Shown here piece after piece: positions 1 through 6,492 of a DNA stretch of 9,875 bases (position 1 is its first letter; each line of letters starts with the position of its first letter). The notes beneath the pieces were generated by a model. It worked only from the letters and a program-made list of their open reading frames with translations, made no database searches and was not told the DNA's origin. Made by a program: the position numbers and the translations under genes. The DNA lies in NCBI GenBank assembly GCA_934155265.1, contig CAKPGU010000032.1:1-9875 (forward strand), given 5' to 3'. The DNA is from an uncultured Clostridia bacterium (GTDB taxonomy: Bacteria > Bacillota > Clostridia > TANB77 > CAG-508).

Positions 1-1349
1 AATGTGCTTCCACATATACTTGCTTGTGATGTTGAACCATTTGAAGATAATACTTCTGATACAACTCTTATAGCATATGGAAATTCTTCTTTTGATGGAA
101 GTACTGGTACTAATGCTTTTTCAGCTAATGCACCATGTCCTATTTCTCTTCTTCCTGGTCCTCTTGATGGTCTTGCTTCACCAACACTATATGCTGGGAA
201 ATTATATTGATGCATATATCTTTTTTCTGTTTCTGTGTCTATTCCATCTAATTCTTGTGCTTCACTTGACATTCCAAGTGTTACAATTGACATAACTTGA
301 GTTTGTCCTCTTGTAAATAATGCACTTCCATGTGTACGAGGTAATAAACCTACTTCACATGATAATGGTCTAATTTCATCAATTGCTCTTCCATCAACTC
401 TTTTATGTTCATAGAAAATCATATCTCTAACACATTTTTTCTCTAATTTATAAATTGATTCTCCAATTTCTTGTGCTCTTTCTGTTGCTGCTTCTTCTCC
501 TAATTTTTCTGCTACAGCTGATGTAACTTCCTCTGATAATGCTGCCACATTGTTGTCTCTTGTGTCTTTATCAACTTCTTGTACAGCTGTTTTCATTTTT
601 TCTGTAAAGTTTTGTTCCATAAATTCATATAAATCATGATCTACTGCAAATGATTTATATTCAAATTTTGGCTTTCCAATTTCATCTTTCATTTTTTGAA
701 TAAATTCACAAATTTTAGCAATTTCTGCATGTCCTTTTTTGATAGCTTCTAACATTACATCATCTGGAACTTCATTTGCTCCTGCTTCAATCATTGCAAC
801 CTTATCAACAGTTCCTGCTACTGTTAATGTTAAATCACTAACTTTTCTTTGCTCTTCTGTTGGATTTATAACAATTTCTCCATTTACTAAACCTACATTT
901 ACTGCTGCTGTTGGTCCTCCAAATGGTATATCTGAAATAGATAATGCTGCTGAAGCTCCTATCATTGCAGCAATTTCTGGTGAATTGTCTTGTTCAACAC
1001 ATAATACTGTTGCGACAACTACTACATCATTTCTGAAATCCTTTGGAAATAGTGGTCTTAAAGGTCTATCAATTGCTCTTGATGTTAATATTGCTTTGTC
1101 ACTTGGTTTTCCTTCTCTTTTTATAAATGAACCTGGTATTTTTCCTACTGAATATAATTTTTCTTCATAATCTACTGATAGTGGGAAAAAGTCTATTCCT
1201 TCTCTTGGTTCTTTTGATGCTGTAACATTAACCATTACAACTGTGTCACCATATTTTACAACTACACTTCCATTTGATAATCCACATAATTTACCTGTTT
1301 CTATTACTAGCTTTCTTCCTGCTAGTTCTGTTTCATAACTTTTAAACAT
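1..1349 (-). CDS. pnp: Polynucleotide phosphorylase (PNPase), N-terminal 449 codons, cut by window edge
   Basis: PNPase degrades RNA 3'-to-5' by phosphorolysis, releasing nucleoside diphosphates, and works as a cytoplasmic homotrimer. The minus-strand translation starts MFKSYETELAGRKLVIETG and runs open to the left edge. Visible parts: first RNase PH-like domain (about residues 1-140) with the RNA-binding loop GSFIKREGKPS and the segment AIDRPLRPLFP; the helical linker domain (about 150-240); and the start of the second RNase PH domain (from about 310), including HGSALFTRGQTQ and the phosphate-binding stretch SSNGSTSQAS just before the edge. The metal-binding aspartates and the KH and S1 RNA-binding domains would lie beyond the window; the family is about 700 residues. 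The start is the ATG preceded by AAGGAG five bases away; an in-frame ATG 15 bases upstream (1362-1364) has no Shine-Dalgarno. It follows rpsO, the usual bacterial arrangement. Identification is secure. Confidence 0.97.
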   Translation of the reverse strand, partial: MFKSYETELAGRKLVIETGKLCGLSNGSVVVKYGDTVVMVNVTASKEPREGIDFFPLSVDYEEKLYSVGKIPGSFIKREGKPSDKAILTSRAIDRPLRPLFPKDFRNDVVVVATVLCVEQDNSPEIAAMIGASAALSISDIPFGGPTAAVNVGLVNGEIVINPTEEQRKVSDLTLTVAGTVDKVAMIEAGANEVPDDVMLEAIKKGHAEIAKICEFIQKMKDEIGKPKFEYKSFAVDHDLYEFMEQNFTEKMKTAVQEVDKDTRDNNVAALSEEVTSAVAEKLGEEAATERAQEIGESIYKLEKKCVRDMIFYEHKRVDGRAIDEIRPLSCEVGLLPRTHGSALFTRGQTQVMSIVTLGMSSEAQELDGIDTETEKRYMHQYNFPAYSVGEARPSRGPGRREIGHGALAEKALVPVLPSKEEFPYAIRVVSEVLSSNGSTSQASICGST

Positions 1350-1510
1350 ATTTACTCCTTCCATTTTGGTTCTAATATCTGTTCAATTATTTTATCCAAA
1401 ACTATTATCTTTATTTCTACACCTATATTTTTTCAGTAAACTATATTAGATTGTAACCTCTATAATATCTTAAATTTCCTTTAAATTATTTTTTGGCTGA
1501 AATCTAGGAC

Positions 1511-1516
1511 ATTATA
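1511..1516 (-). promoter_or_regulatory. Possible -10 element upstream of pnp
   Basis: On the minus strand this is a perfect TATAAT, lying just after the rpsO-pnp hairpin and about 160 bases before the pnp start. No good -35 hexamer is visible at 16-19 bases spacing (the best is ACTAAG-like), so this is only a candidate for separate pnp transcription. In this AT-rich background a lone TATAAT can arise by chance. Confidence 0.3.
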
Positions 1517-1547
1517 CAAGCTACTTTTCTAATCTTAGTTTACCTAA

Positions 1548-1584
1548 TAAGGAGGCATTGCTTGTTGCAAATGCCTCCCCCTTA
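1548..1584 (-). terminator. rpsO-pnp intergenic hairpin (terminator or processing site)
   Basis: Twelve bases after the rpsO stop the minus strand forms a strong hairpin: UAAGG and GAGGCAUU on the 5' side pair with AAUGCCUCCUUA on the 3' side, with a small G-rich bulge and a loop of about 10 bases. What follows is UUAGG rather than a run of U, so intrinsic termination is probably partial or absent. In many bacteria the rpsO-pnp spacer carries a leaky terminator or an RNase cleavage site; either role would fit here. Confidence 0.6.
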
Positions 1585-1595
1585 CAACTTATCAA

Positions 1596-1859
1596 CTATT
1601 TTCTTAGTCCTAATTTTTGAATTAGTTCTTTATATGTAGCTTCATCTTTTTTAGCTAAGTAGTTTAATAAATTTCTTCTTTTTCCAACCATTTTTAAAAG
1701 ACCTCTTCTTGAATGGTTGTCTTTTTTATGAACTTTTAAATGCTCTGTTAATTCATTAATTCTTTCTGTTAAAAGAGCGATTTGTACTTCTGATGATCCT
1801 GTGTCTTTTTCATCTCTTCTATATTGATTAATGATTTCTTGTTTTCTTTCTACTGTCAT
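1596..1859 (-). CDS. rpsO: 30S ribosomal protein S15
   Basis: S15 is a primary-binding protein of the 30S subunit that binds the central domain of 16S rRNA (helices 20-22) and takes part in an intersubunit bridge. The 87-residue product has the expected length and the family core: DTGSSEVQIALLTERI (about residues 19-34), LTEHLKVHKKDNHSRRGLL (37-55) and MVGKRRNLLNYL (57-68), with the conserved His/Asp/Ser-Arg-Arg RNA-contact region. The start is fixed by AGGAGG about seven bases upstream. It has its own SigA-type promoter and a structured leader, and is followed by a hairpin and then pnp. Confidence 0.98.
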   Translation of the reverse strand: MTVERKQEIINQYRRDEKDTGSSEVQIALLTERINELTEHLKVHKKDNHSRRGLLKMVGKRRNLLNYLAKKDEATYKELIQKLGLRK

Positions 1860-1862
1860 AAT

Positions 1863-1913
1863 AACACCTCCTATTTCTATTTCTCCTTATACCGAGCCAC
1901 AATAATAGGTGTT
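1863..1913 (-). promoter_or_regulatory. rpsO leader hairpin covering the Shine-Dalgarno
   Basis: In the rpsO mRNA leader AACACCUATT pairs with AATA-(GGA)-GGTGTT, a ten-pair stem with a three-base bulge (plus-strand arms 1863-1868 plus 1872-1875, and 1904-1913). The 3' arm contains the AGGAGG Shine-Dalgarno and ends six bases before the start codon, so folding would hide the ribosome binding site. S15 represses its own translation through leader RNA structure in several bacteria, including Geobacillus; an S15-responsive function here is inference. The 28-base loop contains GUGGCUCGGU but I could not match it to a defined S15 binding motif. Confidence 0.5.
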
Positions 1914-1954
1914 TTTTATTGCGCTAAGTTAAAGGAATATTTTTTAACATCATT

Positions 1955-1983
1955 ATTGTACTATATTTTTTTGTAAAAATCAA
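1955..1983 (-). promoter_or_regulatory. SigA-type promoter for rpsO
   Basis: Minus strand: -35 TTGATT (1978-1983), exactly 17 bases of spacer, then -10 TACAAT (1955-1960). Transcription would begin near 1948, giving a leader of roughly 90 bases before the rpsO start. The element lies in the uppP-rpsO gap, where no terminator for uppP is visible, so rpsO may also receive readthrough. Confidence 0.8.
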
Positions 1984-2002
1984 GTATTTATGGTAATTTT
2001 TT

Positions 2003-2800
2003 CTATCTTATAAAAGTTGTTACAATTACTATTAATCCAAGAATCACTCTATAAATTGCAAAAACTTTGAAACTTCCTTTTTTCAAATAATTCAATAAAA
2101 ACTTTATTACTAATAAACCAGTTATAAAACTAAACAATACACCCATAAAAAATGCTAAAGTAAATTCAAAATCAGTAATGCTTACTAATACTGCAGCTAA
2201 AATTATTGGAGTTGATAGTAAAAATGAATATTTAGCTGCACTTTCTCTGTCAACTTTTAATGCTCTTGCTACTGTCATTGTTATTCCTGATCTTGAAGTT
2301 CCAGGAAATGCAGCAGCTATTGCTTGTGATATTCCAATTAGAAATGATTGTTTGAATGTCATATTTTCAAGATTTACTTCTGATGATGAATTCTTATCTA
2401 CTAAATATAAAACAATTCCTAATACTATAAGAGCTATTGCTATTAATATCATTTTTATTCCAAATTTATCACATATAAATCCTGAAAATTTGTCTAAAAC
2501 TAAACTAACTATTCCTGTTGGAATTGTTACTGCAACTATGTACCAAAATATTTTTCCTTCAGTTGATTTTTTCTTCTTTACAACTTGCTCATATCCTCCT
2601 TTTATAAGTCCTATCCAATCTTTAAAGAAAAACATTGTTATTGCAAGTAATGTTCCTAAATGTAATGCTACATCAAAACTATCTGGCATCTCCCAATTAA
2701 AAAACCATGGTATTAAGTTTAGATGTGCTGAACTTGATATTGGTAACAACTCTGTTAACCCTTGAACTATTCCTAAAATTATTGCTTGATAAATTTCCAT
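2003..2800 (-). CDS. uppP: Undecaprenyl-diphosphate phosphatase (UppP/BacA family)
   Basis: This integral membrane enzyme dephosphorylates undecaprenyl diphosphate to the monophosphate lipid carrier needed for peptidoglycan and other envelope polymers; extra copies give bacitracin tolerance in other bacteria. The 265-residue length is typical. Both catalytic signatures are present: the (E/Q)xxxE motif as QGLTE (Q13, E17), followed by LPISSSAH with His26, and the PGTSRSG motif at 166-172 with Arg170. Several hydrophobic helices span the rest (about 45-60, 86-102, 116-134, 185-207, 211-231, 244-263). The start ATG has AGGAAGG eight bases upstream. The gene is preceded by the four-copy repeat that fills the gap from dpaA and followed by the rpsO promoter. 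Identification is secure. Confidence 0.96.
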   Translation of the reverse strand: MEIYQAIILGIVQGLTELLPISSSAHLNLIPWFFNWEMPDSFDVALHLGTLLAITMFFFKDWIGLIKGGYEQVVKKKKSTEGKIFWYIVAVTIPTGIVSLVLDKFSGFICDKFGIKMILIAIALIVLGIVLYLVDKNSSSEVNLENMTFKQSFLIGISQAIAAAFPGTSRSGITMTVARALKVDRESAAKYSFLLSTPIILAAVLVSITDFEFTLAFFMGVLFSFITGLLVIKFLLNYLKKGSFKVFAIYRVILGLIVIVTTFIR

Positions 2801-2820
2801 ATTTTTTTCCTTCCTCTCAA

Positions 2821-2961
2821 TTTACCAGTAGGGACACTCATCTTTAGTAACTTTTTTTACCAGAAGGGTCACCCTTAAAAATTATTTTAAGTATTTTGTG
2901 ACTTAAAGGGTGTCCCCAGTGGTAAATTTTTTTACCATTAATGGGTGTCCCCAATGGTAAA
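2821..2961. repeat. Four-copy 19-bp inverted/direct repeat filling the dpaA-uppP gap
   Basis: Four copies of one motif occur: TTTACCAGTAGGGACACTC (2821-2839), TTTACCAGAAGGGTCACCC (2856-2874), and in the opposite orientation GGGTGTCCCCAGTGGTAAA (2908-2926) and GGGTGTCCCCAATGGTAAA (2943-2961). The order is two forward then two reverse, so the strand can fold back on itself, the inner pair (2856/2926) and the outer pair (2821/2961) each making imperfect stems. The last copy also self-pairs with TTTACCATT at 2931-2939 to give a nine-bp hairpin. The element ends one base from the dpaA stop and begins six bases beyond the uppP Shine-Dalgarno. It resembles a REP-like or MITE-like foldback, but no transposase is present here, and no U-tract makes it a convincing terminator for dpaA. 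Confidence 0.85.
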
Positions 2962-2962
2962 A

Positions 2963-3838
2963 TTATTTGTATATTTCTTTTACTATATTATATATTGTAT
3001 CTTTTATAAATTCTGCGGATGTTGTTGGTGCAACCTTTCCAGGCAATGACAATGCCCATACAAATTTAAATTTTCTGTCTTTTACAGCTTTTTTATCAAT
3101 TCCTCCAGGATTTGAAGCTAAGTCTATTAGTAAACAATCATCTTTCAAATATTGTAATCTTTCTTGATTTAAAATCATATGTGGTACAGTATTTATTATA
3201 ATATCATATTGTCTAAGATTTTCTCCTATAGTATTTATATTAGTAGCTTTATGCCCATAAGCTTGTATCCATGCTAAATCTTCATCTTTTCTTGCAGCAC
3301 ATGTTACTTTTACTGATAATCCAGCAAGTTTTCTAGCTAAAACTTTTCCTATTCTTCCAAATCCTAATATTAGAACTTCGCTTCCATGTAAAATCTTATT
3401 TGTATTTTCTATTGCAATTTGAATTGTCCCTTCTGCAGTTGCTATTGTGTTTAAAACAGCTAATTCTTCTCTTTTCATTATATCTATTATTTCAATATAT
3501 TCATCATTAGCCATTCCATAAACTTCTGGACTGATTCCACCAGCTATAAGTACTTTTGCATTTATTGCATGCATCATTTCTCTTACTGTTATTTCTTTTT
3601 CACTAAATGGTGTATTTAATGTTACTCCATTACTCGAAAATGGAATCGGTCCTATTACTATTTCAACATTTTGTATTGCTTTTCTTATTGAATCACATTG
3701 TATTATATTTGCTTTATTTTTTATGTCTTCTGACTTTTCTAGTCCATACACATAAATTTCATTTTCTTCATTTGCAAGCATTTCTGCCAATTTTATTATT
3801 CTTAAATCCCCACCTATAATTGCAAATTTATTCTTCAT
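2963..3838 (-). CDS. dpaA: Dipicolinate synthase subunit A
   Basis: With subunit B (DpaB), DpaA converts the lysine-pathway intermediate 4-hydroxy-tetrahydrodipicolinate into dipicolinic acid in the mother cell during sporulation; the acid is then loaded into the spore core as its calcium chelate. The 291-residue product matches the family in length and layout: an N-terminal nucleotide-fold start FAIIGGDLR (5-13), GPIPFSSNG (63-71), the linker TIATAEGTIQIAIENT (131-146), and the dinucleotide-binding Rossmann loop LGFGRIG (158-164) followed by KVTCAARK. The C-terminal LIDLASNPGGID segment is also typical. The start is backed by GGAGG five bases upstream. In Bacillus dpaA is followed by dpaB; here a repeat element and uppP follow instead. 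Older names are spoVFA and dpsA. Confidence 0.93.
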   Translation of the reverse strand: MKNKFAIIGGDLRIIKLAEMLANEENEIYVYGLEKSEDIKNKANIIQCDSIRKAIQNVEIVIGPIPFSSNGVTLNTPFSEKEITVREMMHAINAKVLIAGGISPEVYGMANDEYIEIIDIMKREELAVLNTIATAEGTIQIAIENTNKILHGSEVLILGFGRIGKVLARKLAGLSVKVTCAARKDEDLAWIQAYGHKATNINTIGENLRQYDIIINTVPHMILNQERLQYLKDDCLLIDLASNPGGIDKKAVKDRKFKFVWALSLPGKVAPTTSAEFIKDTIYNIVKEIYK

Positions 3839-3873
3839 CCTGACCTCCTATTACATTTTTGATATATAATATT

Positions 3874-3902
3874 AGTATATTAAATTTGCATTTTTTTATG
3901 AA
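3874..3902 (-). promoter_or_regulatory. Possible promoter for dpaA
   Basis: Minus strand: TTCATA (3897-3902), 17 bases, then TATACT followed by A (3874-3879). It fits a SigA promoter with a weak -35 (four of six) and a -10 one base off consensus. The heptamer TATACTA is also one base from the forespore SigF/SigG -10 CATACTA. A mother-cell SigK site, expected for dpa genes in Bacillus, was not recognised. Low-information AT-rich context limits confidence. Confidence 0.35.
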
Positions 3903-3914
3903 TTATAGATGAAT

Positions 3915-5145
3915 TTATTCTCTTTCTTTTTGATTATTTATTTCAAATTCTTCATCTTTTATTTTTATATCTTTTTTATGAATTCCAACATCATTGTATC
4001 CAATTTTCTTAGTTATTTCTACCATTTCTTCAAGATGCTCTTTTGCTTTAATTTCTTTCTTAGTTAATTTATGTTTTTTCTCTTCTTCTCCTTCAATTTC
4101 AAGGTTAAATGGTATTGACAATTTTGCAATAATAATTGCAAATGTTACATCATTTCTAATTTTCTCAACTATTCTTTTTGGATTCTCTTGGATTGCTACA
4201 TTTGCATATTGAATCGCTTTATCTTTATCATTTTTTATTAAATATATTTTAGCTAACTCTAAATAAGCATCTGCACAAAGTTCTTCATCTTCAGTTGCTT
4301 GTAAGAAATATTGTTCTGCTTCTTCTAGCTCTTTATACATTATTGCAATTTCTGCTAAACTGTATTTTGTATTATATATTAATGAATTTAGTTCTGCTGC
4401 TTTTTCATAATATAATTTAGCATTTTGAAAATCATTTAACATCGTATAAACTATTCCTAAATTGTAATTTAAATCAAAACTTGTTGGACTATATTTTAAA
4501 GCTTCTGTATAAATATTTACAGCCTCTTTATAATCTTCTTTTTCTATTAAAAGATCTCCTAATGCTACTGTTGCTTCTGTATAATCAGGTTTCTTACTTA
4601 ATAAATTATTCAACATTTTAATTGCATCGTCTTTTTTATCTAAGTCTGTTAAAATATTAGCTACTTTATAATATGAATCATAATCGTCTTTATTTAAATC
4701 TATTGCCTGTACATATTCATCTGCAGCCTTTCTTTGTCCACCCTCTTTTTCATATATCTGAGCTAAAAGCTTATGTCCTACATAACTTTCTGGATATTTC
4801 GTTACTAACTTGATTAATTTGTCTTTTGCTGATTTAGCATTACCAAAAGCTAAATATATTCTTGCAATAAAAGTATCTATTATTTCTGATACATTACTAT
4901 TTAACTTCTCTATAACTAGCACCAATACAGGAGCTACTATTGATAATAAACATATTATTACTTTTGTTGCAATTCCAATGTCCTCTTCTGCAAAATATAA
5001 TTGTATAAAGTCTATTCCTATTCCGTAGTGCTTGTATTGCCAATACTGGTACATATTTTGTATCATTTTTCTTTATTAATTGATAAAACATATATACAAA
5101 TAGAGCAAATGCTAGTATTATAAATATTAGTTGTTCTACTATCAT
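3915..5145 (-). CDS. Membrane-anchored TPR-repeat protein, interrupted by a one-base frameshift
   Basis: Two minus-strand frames together encode one protein. The first (from ATG at 5145, with AAAGGATG just upstream) gives MIVEQLIFIILAFALFVYMF and continues to Leu40; the next codon is CGG at 5023-5025. Skipping the C at 5025 moves into the frame that reads GIGIDFIQLYF and stays open to 3915, for about 409 residues in total. The N-terminus has two or three hydrophobic segments (about 5-24, 32-52, 60-78), probably a membrane anchor. From about 95 to 310 there are repeated helix pairs with TPR features, such as KYPESYVGHKLLAQIYEKEG, SPTSFDLNYNLGIVYTMLND and DAYLELAKIYLIKNDKDKAI. A charged tail follows. 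TPRs mediate protein-protein binding; the partner is unknown. The alternative ATG at 5066 in the second frame lacks a good ribosome binding site and would lose the first membrane segment. The gene begins 15 bases after its upstream neighbour. Confidence 0.8.
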
Positions 5146-5160
5146 ATTTTTTCATCCTTT

Positions 5161-6468
5161 TTATTTATTTAATTCATGAAATTCCTCATTTTTTTCATCA
5201 ACGATGTCATCTACTAGTTCATCATTTGATTTATCTTCATTCTTAGGATTTTCTCTTTCTTTTTCAAATATTTCCTGAGCATGTTCTATTGAACCTTCTC
5301 CTCTATATCCACATTCATTAGCAAATTGTCTCCATGTTTTATTTGTTCCAGGAATATAATCATTTTCCTTATTGTCATCTAAATGCTTGCCACCATTTTC
5401 TATTTCATCTACTAAGTCTTCATTTCTAGAATCCTTTGCATTCATGTTCTTATTTTGTTCTTCATGTTCATGTACCCAATTGTGTACTGCTTCTGTTCCC
5501 TGTGTTCTAATTGCTCTTCTTAATTGTGGACTTGTTCTATCAATTTCTGTTTCTCCATCTTCTCTTATTTGCATTTCTACTCTTTCATTACATGGTAATC
5601 TATCTACTGTTCCTGTTTCTATATATCCATATTGTCCAATTGTTATTGACATTTCTTTTTGGCTGTTACTTGTTTTCATAAGTGCATGTGGTACTTTTTT
5701 TTCTACTTTTTCGCCCTTTTCATCAATACTCATTACAGTTCTTAATGTAGGTTGTGCTGGTTCAAAACCATCCACCATTTGAAATTTACCATCTTTTTTT
5801 CCTACCATTATAAATGCATTTTTTGTTTTAGAATATGCAATTCCTTTTTCTTCATATCCACTAAAATCTTTTTTTATTTGTTCATCTAAATTATTATCTT
5901 TTATTTTTCTATAATAACTTATTTCTAGATTTTCTTCTCCGCCTAAATCATCTTCTATTTGCCCTTCTGGCTTTTCTTCTTTTTGAGCATTCTTGTCATC
6001 TTTTTCTTTAATAGATTTCTCTATCTCTTTTTTATCAGCTCTTTCTGATATTCCTCTTAATCTACCTTTTTCTATGTCATCATTTTCAGCCATAATTCCA
6101 TCCAAATCAATTTCTGCATCACCTAAATAATCTTTTAATCCTCCTGTTGCATACACTTTTCCATCTTTATCAACAACCATATTTTCTTCAATTGTGTGTT
6201 CTCCTTTTTCACCTTCTCTGATCCAACGAAAATGATAAGACATATTTCCTTGTTGATCTTTTTCAGCTGTTATAAAAACATTATTTAATGTTACAGGACC
6301 ATTTTTTGTATTTATCACAAATTCTGAATAATATTTTGTTGCTATTAGTTCTCTTTGATTTCTTTCTTGTATGTTTTGTCCAACACTTGATTCTACAGTT
6401 TCCATCTTCTTTAGTATTTCTTTTTCATCTGCTCCAAATGTTAATTGTTCAGTTTTATTTTTATCCAT
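5161..6468 (-). CDS. Unrecognised acidic, charged protein of about 435 residues
   Basis: I do not recognise this family. The product is soluble-looking, with no signal peptide or membrane helix, and very rich in Glu, Asp and Lys. Three parts can be seen: an N-terminal region (about 40-125) with a beta-strand-like pattern around KYYSEFVINTKNGPVTLNN and SYHFRWIREG; a highly charged, probably disordered linker (about 130-185); and a second compact region (about 186-330) containing SYYRKIKD, KTKNAFIMVGKKDGKFQMVD and SITIGQYGYIETGTVDRLPC. The C-terminal third is again acidic but includes a conserved-looking patch, TWRQFANECGYRGEGSIEHA. The chosen ATG has AGGAG eight bases upstream; a GTG immediately before it (6471) is the alternative start. 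It sits 24 bases after rimO and 15 before the TPR gene, so it is probably cotranscribed with both. Real gene, function unknown. Confidence 0.85.
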   Translation of the reverse strand: MDKNKTEQLTFGADEKEILKKMETVESSVGQNIQERNQRELIATKYYSEFVINTKNGPVTLNNVFITAEKDQQGNMSYHFRWIREGEKGEHTIEENMVVDKDGKVYATGGLKDYLGDAEIDLDGIMAENDDIEKGRLRGISERADKKEIEKSIKEKDDKNAQKEEKPEGQIEDDLGGEENLEISYYRKIKDNNLDEQIKKDFSGYEEKGIAYSKTKNAFIMVGKKDGKFQMVDGFEPAQPTLRTVMSIDEKGEKVEKKVPHALMKTSNSQKEMSITIGQYGYIETGTVDRLPCNERVEMQIREDGETEIDRTSPQLRRAIRTQGTEAVHNWVHEHEEQNKNMNAKDSRNEDLVDEIENGGKHLDDNKENDYIPGTNKTWRQFANECGYRGEGSIEHAQEIFEKERENPKNEDKSNDELVDDIVDEKNEEFHELNK

Positions 6469-6492
6469 CACAATTTCTCCTTTCAGAAATTA

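Noticed and set aside
739..1170. Plus-strand open frame of 143 codons
   Set aside because: It lies entirely antisense to the well-supported pnp coding region and has no ribosome binding site or recognisable domain.
1354..1425. Small upstream frame ending at the pnp Shine-Dalgarno (about 15-24 codons)
   Set aside because: It has no ATG and only a TTG without a ribosome site; chance openness in the pnp leader is sufficient.
2178..2765. Plus-strand open frame of 195 codons
   Set aside because: It is a mirror frame of uppP; the minus strand has the catalytic motifs and a proper start site.
2821..2961. CRISPR-like array
   Set aside because: Copies are in two orientations, imperfect and unevenly spaced, with no cas genes; this is a foldback, not an array.
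2931..2961. Intrinsic terminator for dpaA
   Set aside because: The hairpin on the minus strand is followed by a run of A, not U, so it does not fit intrinsic termination in the direction of transcription.
5066..5066. ATG at 5066 as the true start of the TPR protein
   Set aside because: No good Shine-Dalgarno precedes it, the first residues (QNMYQYWQYKHY) look like out-of-frame reading, and the upstream frame supplies a natural membrane segment with a good ribosome site.
5372..5782. Plus-strand open frame of 136 codons
   Set aside because: Antisense to the acidic unknown gene; its Ser/Cys-rich composition is what an antisense frame of Glu/Lys-rich coding produces.
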